From the NCBI RefSeq assembly GCF_050948175.1, contig NW_027490109.1, positions 1,364,001-1,428,000 of the forward strand: a stretch of DNA of 64,000 nt, in the 5' to 3' direction. The notes below the pieces were generated by a model. That model saw only the letters and a list, made by a program, of their open reading frames with translations. It made no database searches and had not been told where the DNA came from. The number at the start of each line of letters is the position of its first letter. Positions within the stretch are counted from its first letter, which is position 1. The stretch is from Xylocopa sonorina. Lineage: Eukaryota; Arthropoda; Insecta; Hymenoptera; Apidae. Shown here one piece after another: positions 53,801 through 64,000 of this stretch. A program made the translations under genes and the position numbers.

Positions 53801-56781
53801 CGTAGAAATAGTGTTCTAATGCTTCTTAAAACGCGATATCGCATCTCATTTCCATGTTTCATGGTAAGACATAATATGATATGCGAAGTGTTATGTATTC
53901 CACGTCTACACTTCAAATGAATGTAAATGCGACACTTCCTTGCTAGGAAATAGCGTCTGCAGATGTCTAGGTATCGTAGCAATAGAGTTCTAATGCTTCT
54001 TAAAACGCGATATCGCATCTCATTTCTATGTTTCATGGTAAGATGTAATATGATTTGCGAAGTGTTATGTATTCCTCGTCTACACTTCAAATGAATGTAA
54101 ATGCGACTCTTCCTTGCTAGGAAATAGCGTCTGCAGATGTCTAGGTATCGTAGCAATAGAGTTCTAATGCTTCTTAAAACTCGATATCGCATCTCATTTC
54201 TATGTTTCATGGTAAGATGTAATATGATTTGCGAAGTGTTATGCATTCCTCGTCTACGATTCAAATGAATGTAAATGCGACACTTCCTTGCAAGGAAATA
54301 GCGTTTGCAGATGTCTACGTATCGAAGCACTAGAGTTCAAATGCTTCTTAATACGCGATATCGCATCTCATTTCTATGTTTCATGGTAAGATATGATATG
54401 ATTTGCGAAGTATCATGTATTCCTCGTCTACGATTCAAATGAATGTAAATGCGACACTTCCTTGCAAGGAAATAGCGTTTGCAGATGTCTACGTATCGTA
54501 GCAATGGAGTTCTTATGATGCTTAAAACGCGATATTGCATCTCATTTCTATGTTTCATGGTAAGATATAACATGATTTGCGAAGTGTTATGCATTCCTCG
54601 ACTACACTTCAAATGAGTGTAAATGCGACACTTCTTTCCTAGGGAATAGCGTTTGCAAATGTCTACCTATCGTAGCAATAGTGTTCTAATGCTTCTTAAA
54701 ACGCCATATCGCATCTCATTTCTATGTTTCATGGTAAGATATAATATGATTTGCGAAGTATCATGTATTCCTCGTCTACACTTCAAATGAATGTAAATGC
54801 GACACTTCCTTGCTAGGAAATAGCGATTGCAGATGTCTAGGTATCGTAGCAATAGAGTTCATATGATTCTTAAAACGCGATATCGCATCTCATTTCTATG
54901 TTTCATGGTAAGATATAACATGACTTGCGAAGTGTTATGTATTCCTCGTCTACACTTCAAATGAATGTAAACGCGACCCTTCCTTACTAGGAAATAGCGT
55001 TTGCAGATATCTAGGTATCGTAGCAATAGAGTTCTAATGCTTCTTAAAACTCGATATCGCATCCCATTTCTATGTTTCATGGTAAGATGTAATATGATTT
55101 GCGAAGTGTTATGCACTCCTCGTCTACGATTCAAATGAATGTAAATGCGACACTTCCTTGCTAGGAAATAGCGTCTGCAGATGTCTAGGTATCGTAGCAA
55201 TAGAGTTCTAATGCTTCTTAAAACACGATATCGCATCTCATTTCTATGTTTCATGGTAAGATGTAATATGATTTGCGAAGTGTTATGCATTCCTCGTCTA
55301 CGATTCAAATGAATGTAAATGCGACACTTCCTTGCAAAGAAGTAGCGTTTGCAGATGTCTACGTATCGTAGCAATAGAGTTCATATGATTCTTAAAACGC
55401 GATATCGCATCTCGTTTCTATGTTTCATGGTAAGATATAACATGATTTGCGAAGTGTTATGTATTCCTCGCCTACACTTCAAATGAATGTAAATGCCACA
55501 CTTATTTGCTAGGAAATAGCGTTTGCAAATGTCTACCTATCGTAGCAATAGTGTTCTAATGCTTCTTAAAACGCGATATCGCATCTCATTTCTGTGTTTC
55601 ATGGTAAGATATAATATGATGTGCGAAGTATCATGTATTCCTCGTCTACACTTCAAATGAATGTAAATGCGACACTTCCTTGCTAGGAAATAGCGTCTGC
55701 AGATGGCTAGGTATCGTAGCAATAGAGTTCTAATGCTTCTTAAAATGCGATATCGCATCTCATTTCTATGTTTCATGGTAAGATACAATATGATTTGCGA
55801 AGAGTTATGTATTCCTCGTCTACACTTCGAATGAATGTAAATGCGACACTTCCTTGCAGGGAAATAGCGTTTGCAGATGTCTACGTATCGAAGCAAAAGA
55901 GTTCAAATTCTTCTTAAAACGAGATATTGCATTTCATATCTATGTTTCCTGATAAGATATAATATTCATTGCGAAGTGTTATGCATTCCTCGTCTACGAT
56001 TCAAATGAATGTAAATGCGACACTTCCTTGCAAGGAAATAGCGTTTGCAGATGTCTACGTATCGTAGCAATAGAGTTCTAATGCTTCTTAAAACGCGATA
56101 TCGCATCTCATTTCTATGTTTCATGGTAAGATATAATATGATTTGCGAAGTGTTATGCATTCCTCGTCTACGATTCAAATGAATGTAAATGCGACACTTC
56201 CTTGCAAAGAAGTAGCGTTTGCAGATGTCTACGTATCGTAGCAATAGAGTTCATATGATTCTTAAAACGCGATATCGCATCTCATTTCTATGTTTCATGG
56301 TAAGACATAATATGATATGCGAAGTGTTATGTATTCCACGTCTACACTTCAAATGAATGTAAATGTGACACTTCCTTGCTAGGAAATAGCGTCTGCAGAT
56401 GTCTAGGTATCGTAGCAATAGAGTTCTAATGCTTCTTAAAACGCGATATCGCATCTCATTTCTATGTTTCATGGTAAGATGTAATATGATTTGCGAAGTG
56501 TTATGTATTCCTCGTCTACACTTCAAATGAATGTAAATGCGACTCTTCCTTGCTAGGAAATAGCGTCTGCAGATGTCTAGGTATCGTAGCAATAGAGTTC
56601 TAATGCTTCTTAAAACTCGATATCGCATCTCATTTCTATGTTTCATGGTAAGATGTAATATGATTTGCGAAGTGTTATGCATTCCTCGTCTACGATTCAA
56701 ATGAATGTAAATGCGACACTTCCTTGCAAGGAAATAGCGTTTGCAGATGTCTACGTATCGAAGCAATAGAGTTCAAATGCT
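50869..56781. repeat. Higher-order duplication in block D, first two units
   Basis: Two units begin with the same marker monomer (TCTCATATATATGTTTCATGG) at about 50869 and 53302. Unit 1 is 2433 bp (14 monomers, one of them 171 bp). Unit 2 is 3480 bp (20 monomers). They share their first ~540 bp, then unit 2 rejoins unit 1 at a later point (53841 onward resembles 52800 onward). Confidence 0.8.
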
Positions 56782-59700
56782 TCTTAAAACGAGATATTGC
56801 ATCTCATATATATGTTTCATGGTAAGATATGATATGATTTGCGAAGTGTTATGTATTCCTCGTCTACGATTCAAATGAATGTAAATGCGACACTTCCTCG
56901 CTAGGAAATAACGTTTGCAAATGTCTACCTATCGTAGCAATAGTGTTCTAATGCTTCTTAAAACGCGATATCGCATCTCATTTCTATGTTTCATGGTAAG
57001 ATATAATATGATTTGCGAAGTATCATGTATTCCTCGTCTACACTTCAAAAGAATGTAAATGCGACACTTCCTTGCTAGGAAATAGCGTCTGCAGATGTCT
57101 AGGTATCGTAGCAATAGAGTTCTAATGCTTCTTAAAGCGCGATATCGCATCTCATTTCTATGTTTCATGGTATGATATAATATGATTTGCGAAGTGTTAT
57201 GTATTCCTCGCCTACACTTCAAATGAATGTAAATGCCACACTTATTTGCTAGGAAATAGCGTTTGCAAATGTCTACCTATCGTAGAAATAGTGTTCTAAT
57301 GCTTCTTAAAACGCCATATCGCATCTCATTTCTATGTTTCTTGGTAAGATATAATATGATTTGCGAAGTATCATGTATTCCTCGTCTACACTTCAAATGA
57401 ATGTAAATGCGACACTTCCTTGCTGGGAAATAGCGTCTGCAGATGTCTAGGTTTCGTAGCAATAGAGTACTAATGCTTCATAAAATGCGATATCGCATCT
57501 CATTTCTATGTTTCATGGTAAGATATAATATGATTTGCGAAGAGTTATGTATTCCTCGTCTACACTTCAAATAAATGTAAATGCGACACTTCTTTGCTAG
57601 GAAATAGCGTTTGCAAATGTCTACCTATCGTAGCGATAGTGTTCTAATGCTTCTTAAAACGCGATATCGCATCTCATTTCTATGTTTCATGGTAAGATAT
57701 AATATGATTTGCGAAGCATCATGTATTCCTCGTCCACACTTCAAATGAATGTAAATGCGACACTTCCTTGCTAGGAAATAGCGATTGCAGATGTCTACGT
57801 ATCGTAGCAATAGAGTTCATATGATTCTTAAAACGCGATATCGCATCTCATTTCTATGTTTCATGGTAAGATATAACATGATTTGCGAAGTGTTATGTAT
57901 TCCTCGTCTACACTTCAAATGAATGTAAATGCGACCCTTCCTTGCTAGGCAATAGCGTCTGCAGATGTCTAGGTATCGTAGCAATAGAGTTCTAATGCTT
58001 CTTAAAACGCGATATCGCATCTCATTTCTATGTTTCATGGTAAGATATATGATTTGCGAAGTGTTATGTATTCCTCGTCTACACTTCAAATGAATGTAAA
58101 TGCGACACTTCCTTGCAAGGAAATAGCGTTTGCAGATGTCTACGTATCGTAGCAGTAGAGTTCTAATGCTTCTTAAAACGCGATATCGCATCTCAGTTCT
58201 ATGTTTCATGGTAAGGTATAATATGATTTGCTAAGTGTTATGTATTCCTCGTCTACACTTCAAATGAATGTAAATGCGACACTTCCTTGCTGGGAAATAG
58301 CGTCTGCAGATGTCTAGGTTTCGTAGCAATAGAGTACTAATGCTTCTTAAAATGCGATATCGCATCTCATTTCTATGTTTCATGGTAAGATATAATATGA
58401 TTTGCGAAGAGTTATGTATTCCTCGTCTACACTTCAAATGAATGTAAATGCGACACTTCCTTGCAAGGAAATAGCGTTTGCAGATGTCTACGTATCGTAG
58501 CAATAGAGTTCTAATGCTTCTTAAAACGCGATATCGCATCTCATTTCTATGTTTCATGGTAAGATATAATATGATTTGCTAAGTGTTATGTATTCCTCGC
58601 CTACACTTCAAATGAATGTAAATGCGACACTTCTGTGCTAGGAAATAGCGTTTGCAGATGTCTAGGTATCGTAGCAATAGAGTTCTAATGCTTCTTAAAA
58701 CGCGATATCGCATCTCATTTCCATGTTTCATGGTAAGACATAATATGATATGCGAAGTGTTATGTATTCCACGTCTACACTTCAAATGAATGTAAATGCG
58801 ACACTTCCTTGCTAGGAAATAGCGTCTGCAGATGTCTAGGTATCGTAGCAATAGAGTTCTAATGCTTCTTAAAACGCGATATCGCATCTCATTTCTATGT
58901 TTCATGGTAAGATGTAATATGATTTGCGAAGTGTTATGTATTCCTTGTCTACACTTCAAATGAATGTAAATGCGACTCTTCCTTGCTAGGAAATAGCGTC
59001 TGCAGATGTCTAGGTATCGTAGCAATAGAGTTCTAATGCTTCTTAAAACTCGATATCGCATCTCATTTCTATGTTTCATGGTAAGATGTAATATGATTTG
59101 CGAAGTGTTATGCATTCCTCGTCTACGATTCAAATGAATGTAAATGCGACACTTCCTTGCAAGGAAATAGCGTTTGCAGATGTCTACGTATCGAAGCAAT
59201 AGAGTTCAAATGCTTCTTAATACGCGATATCGCATCTCATTTCTATGTTTCATGGTAAGATATGATATGATTTGCGAAGTATCATGTATTCCTCGTCTAC
59301 GATTCAAATGAATGTAAATGCGACACTTCCTTGCAAGGAAATAGCGTTTGCAGATGTCTACGTATCGTAGCAATGGAGTTCTTATGATGCTTAAAACGCG
59401 ATATTGCATCTCATTTCTATGTTTCATGGTAAGATATAACATGATTTGCGAAGTGTTATGCATTCCTCGACTACACTTCAAATGAGTGTAAATGCGACAC
59501 TTCTTTCCTAGGGAATAGCGTTTGCAAATGTCTACCTATCGTAGCAATAGTGTTCTAATGCTTCTTAAAACGCCATATCGCATCTCATTTCTATGTTTCA
59601 TGGTAAGATATAATATGATTTGCGAAGTATCATGTATTCCTCGTCTACACTTCAAATGAATGTAAATGCGACACTTCCTTGCTAGGAAATAGCGATTGCA

Positions 59701-61119
59701 GATGTCTAGGTATCGTAGCAATAGAGTTCATATGATTCTTAAAACGCGATATCGCATCTCATTTCTATGTTTCATGGTAAGATATAACATGACTTGCGAA
59801 GTGTTATGTATTCCTCGTCTACACTTCAAATGAATGTAAACGCGACCCTTCCTTACTAGGAAATAGCGTTTGCAGATATCTAGGTATCGTAGCAATAGAG
59901 TTCTAATGCTTCTTAAAACTCGATATCGCATCCCATTTCTATGTTTCATGGTAAGATGTAATATGATTTGCGAAGTGTTATGCACTCCTCGTCTACGATT
60001 CAAATGAATGTAAATGCGACACTTCCTTGCTAGGAAATAGCGTCTGCAGATGTCTAGGTATCGTAGCAATAGAGTTCTAATGCTTCTTAAAACACGATAT
60101 CGCATCTCATTTCTATGTTTCATGGTAAGATGTAATATGATTTGCGAAGTGTTATGCATTCCTCGTCTACGATTCAAATGAATGTAAATGCGACACTTCC
60201 TTGCAAAGAAGTAGCGTTTGCAGATGTCTACGTATCGTAGCAATAGAGTTCATATGATTCTTAAAACGCGATATCGCATCTCGTTTCTATGTTTCATGGT
60301 AAGATATAACATGATTTGCGAAGTGTTATGTATTCCTCGCCTACACTTCAAATGAATGTAAATGCCACACTTATTTGCTAGGAAATAGCGTTTGCAAATG
60401 TCTACCTATCGTAGCAATAGTGTTCTAATGCTTCTTAAAACGCGATATCGCATCTCATTTCTGTGTTTCATGGTAAGATATAATATGATGTGCGAAGTAT
60501 CATGTATTCCTCGTCTACACTTCAAATGAATGTAAATGCGACACTTCCTTGCTAGGAAATAGCGTTTGCAGATGGCTAGGTATCGTAGCAATAGAGTTCT
60601 AATGCTTCTTAAAATGCGATATCGCATCTCATTTCTATGTTTCATGGTAAGATACAATATGATTTGCGAAGAGTTATGTATTCCTCGTCTACACTTCGAA
60701 TGAATGTAAATGCGACACTTCCTTGCAGGGAAATAGCGTTTGCAGATGTCTACGTATCGAAGCAAAAGAGTTCAAATTCTTCTTAAAACGAGATATTGCA
60801 TTTCATATCTATGTTTCCTGATAAGATATAATATTCATTGCGAAGTGTTATGCATTCCTCGTCTACGATTCAAATGAATGTAAATGCGACACTTCCTTGC
60901 AAGGAAATAGCGTTTGCAGATGTCTACGTATCGTAGCAATAGAGTTCTAATGCTTCTTAAAACGCGATATCGCATCTCATTTCTATGTTTCATGGTAAGA
61001 TATAATATGATTTGCGAAGTGTTATGCATTCCTCGTCTACGATTCAAATGAATGTAAATGCGACACTTCCTTGCAAAGAAGTAGCGTTTGCAGATGTCTA
61101 CGTATCGTAGCAATAGAGT
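56782..61119. repeat. Higher-order duplication in block D, composite third unit
   Basis: 56782-59210 matches 50869-53297 (offset 5913), including the 171-bp monomer. 59206-61119 then matches 54337-56250 (offset 4869). The third unit therefore joins the body of unit 1 to the end of unit 2. Confidence 0.8.
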
Positions 61120-64000
61120 TCATATGATTCTTAAAACGCGATATCGCATCTCATTTCTATGTTTCATGGTAAGATATAACATGATTTGCGAAGTGTTATG
61201 TATTCCTTCTCTACACTTCAAATGAATGTAAATGCGACCCTTCCTTGCTAGGCAATAGCGTCTGCAGATGTCTAGGTATCGTAGCAATAGAGTTCTAATG
61301 CTTCTTAAAACGCGATATAGCATCTCATTTCTATGTTTCATGGTAAGATATATGATTTGCGAAGTGTTATGTATTCCTCGTCTACACTTCAAATGAATGT
61401 AAATGCGACACTTCCTTGCAAGGAAATAGCGTTTGCAGATGTCTACGTATCGTAGCAATAGAGTTCTAATGCTTCTTAAAACGCGATATCGCATCTCATT
61501 TCTATGTTTCATGGTAAGATATAATATGATTTGCTAAGTGTTATGTATTCCTCGCCTACACTTCAAATGAATGTAAATGCGACACTTCTGTGCTAGGAAT
61601 TAGCGTTTGCAGATGTCTAGGTATCGTAGCAATAGAGTTCTAATGCTTCTTAAAACGCGATATCGCATCTCATTTCTATGTTTCATGGTAAGATGTAATA
61701 TGATTTGCGAAGTGTTATGCATTCCTCGTCTACGATTCGAATGAATGTAAATGCGACACTTTCTTGCAAGGAAATAGCTTTTGCAGATGTCTTCGTATCG
61801 TAGCAATAGAGTTCTTATGATTCTTAAAATGCGATATTGCATCTCATTTCTATGTTTCATGGTAAGATATAATATGATTTGCGAAGTGTTATGTATTCCT
61901 CGTCTACACTTCAAATGAATGTTAATGCGACACTTCCTCGCTAGGAAATAGCGTTTGTAGATGTCTACGTATCGTAGCAATAGAGTTCCAATGCTTCTTA
62001 AAAGGCGATATCGCATCTCATTTCTATGTTTCATGGTAAGATATAATATGATTTGCTAAGTGTTATGTATTCCTCGTCTACACTTCAAATGAATGTGAAT
62101 GCGATACTTCCTCGCTAGGAAATAGCGTCTGCAGATGTCTAGGTATCGTAGCAATAGAGTTCTAATGCTTCTTAAAACGCGAAATCGCATCTCATTTCTA
62201 TGTTTCATGGTAAGATATAATATGATTTGCGAAGTGTTATGTATTCCTCGTCTACACTGCAAATGAATGTAAATGCGACACTTCTTTTCTAGGAAATAGC
62301 GTTTGCAAATGTCTACCTATAGTAGCAATAGTGGTTTAATGCTTCTTAAAACGCGATATCGCATCTCATTTCCAAGTTTCATGGTAAGATATAACATGAT
62401 TTGCGAAGTGTTATGCATTCCTCCTCTACACTTCAAATGAATGTAAATGCGACACTTCCTTGCAAGGAAATAGCGTTTGCAGATGTCTACCTATCGTAGC
62501 AATAGAGTTCTAGTGCTTCTTATAACGCGATATCGCATTCTCATTTCTATGTTTCATGGTAAGATATAATATGATTTGCGAACTGTTATGTATTCCTCGC
62601 CTACACTTCAAATGAATGTTAATGCCACACTTATTTGCTAGGGAATAGCGTTTGTAAATGTCTACCTATCGTAGCAATAGTGTTCTAATGCTTCCTAAAA
62701 CGCGATATCGCATCTCATTTCTATGTTTCATGGTAAGATATAATATGATTTGCGAAGTATCATGTATTCCTCGTCTACACTTCAAATGAATGTAAATGCG
62801 ACACTTCCTTGCTAGGAAATAGCGTCTGCAGATGTCTAGGTATCGTAGCAATAGAGTTCTAATGCTTCTTAAAGCGCGATATCGCATCTCATTTCTATGT
62901 TTCTTGGTAAGATATAATATGATTTGCGAAGTATCATGTATTCCTCGTCTACACTTCAAATGAATGTAAATGCGACACTTCCTTGCTAGGAAATAGCGTC
63001 TGCAGATGTCTAGGTATCGTAGCAATAGAGTTCTAATGCTTCTTAAAACTCGATATCGCATCTCATTTCTATGTTTCATGGTAAGATGTAACATGATTTG
63101 CGAAGTGTTATGTATTCCTCGTCTATACTTCAAATGAATGTGAATGCGACACTTCCTCGCTAGGAAATAGCGTTTGCAGATGCCTACGTATCGTTAGCAA
63201 TAGCTTTCTAATGCTTCTTAAAACGCGATATCGCATCTCATTTCTATGTTTCATGGTAAGATATGATATGGTTTGCGAAGTATCATGTATTCCTCGTCTA
63301 CACTTCAAATAAATGTAAATGCGACACTTCTTTGCTAGGAAATAGCGTTTGCAAATGTCTACCTATCGTAGCGATAGTGTTCTAATGCTTCTTAAAACGC
63401 GATATCGCATCTCATTTCTATGTTTCATGGTAAGATATAATATGATTTGCGAAGAATCATGTATTCCTCGTCCACACTTCAAATGAATGTAAATGCGACA
63501 CTTCCTTGCAAGGAAATAGCGTTTGCAGATGTCTACGTATCGAAGCAATAGAGTTCAAATGCTTCTTAAAACGAGATATTGCATCTCATATCTATGTTTC
63601 ATGATAAGATATAATATTCCATTGCGAAGTGTTATGCATTCTTCGTCTACGATACAAATGAATGTAAATGCGACACTTCCTTGCAAGGAAATAGCGTTTG
63701 CAGATGTCTACGTATCGTAGCAATAGAGTTCTTATGATTCTTGAAACGCGATATCGCATCTCATTTCTATGTTTCATGGTAAGATATAATATGATTTGCG
63801 AAGTGTTATGTATTCCTCGTCTACACTTCAAATAAATGTAAATGAGACACTTCTTTTCTAGGAAATAGCGTTTGCAAATGTCTACATATCGTAGCAATAG
63901 TGTTCTAATGCTTCTTAAAACGCGATATCGCATCTCATTTCTATGTTTCATGGTAAGATATAATATGATTTGCGAAGTATCATGTATTCCTCGTCTACAC
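61120..64000. repeat. Satellite, right end of the window
   Basis: About 16-17 monomers. 61120-61512 resembles 57817-58209, again with a 171-bp monomer. Further right the monomers are more heterogeneous, with isolated 1-nt insertions (CGCATTCTCATTT near 62535 and ATTCCATTGCG near 63617). Nothing other than satellite is visible. Confidence 0.9.

Larger units (their letters stand above)
41318..64000. repeat. 174-bp satellite array, block D
   Basis: About 130 monomers running off the right edge of the window, same orientation as blocks A to C. Monomer length variants include 171 bp (in-frame loss of 3 nt giving GATATATGATTTG near 49700, 52131, 58045 and 61351), 173 bp (GTTTTATG near 41465, 43900 and 48772) and 175 bp (CGTTAGCAATAGC near 42318, 44758, 45270, 49108, 49285 and 63193). 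No gene, mobile element or RNA gene is visible in it. Confidence 0.97.

Overview
The window looks like pericentromeric or centromeric heterochromatin of an animal, most likely an insect. I infer this from the metazoan Ty3/gypsy elements, the CpG-rich coding sequence of those elements and the huge AT-rich satellite. The species cannot be read from the sequence. No host gene, rRNA, tRNA or CRISPR array is visible. About 44.7 kb (roughly 257 monomers) is one tandem satellite with a 174-bp monomer. The rest is two full-length LTR retrotransposons and one solo LTR, all inserted into the satellite with 4-bp target-site duplications.

Layout: 1-17344 satellite (block A), including a ~7.5-kb tandem duplication and an 870-bp (5-mer) higher-order repeat. 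17345-26264 is element 1, a minus-strand Ty3/gypsy element with 1507-bp LTRs and TSD ATCT. 26265-28366 is satellite (block B). 28367-37237 is element 2, a plus-strand copy of the same family with 1481-bp LTRs and TSD ATGG. 37238-39833 is satellite (block C). 39834-41317 is a diverged solo LTR of a related family, minus orientation, TSD CATC. 41318-64000 is satellite (block D) with several nested higher-order duplications.

The two retroelements point away from each other across 2.1 kb of satellite. Both are coding-intact and their LTR pairs are nearly or fully identical, so both insertions are very young. Each has LTR, a tRNA-Leu-like primer binding site, gag (capsid-like region and two CCHC knuckles), a -1 frameshift site (GGGAAAC plus a hairpin 6 nt downstream), pol (protease, reverse transcriptase, RNase H, integrase with D,D35E and GPY motif), a polypurine tract and the 3' LTR. 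There is no env.

The most unusual feature is coding capacity inside the LTRs. Pol reads through the polypurine tract into the 3' LTR for about 96 more codons. A second small sense ORF near the 3' end of the LTR ends at a strong splice donor. Both peptides, and the donor, are recognisable in the diverged solo LTR, and the codon differences in the conserved stretches are mostly synonymous. A GC-rich LTR block between them is instead conserved at the nucleotide level with mostly replacement changes. This contrast suggests the two peptides are real proteins under selection. All comparisons were made by eye, without alignment software.
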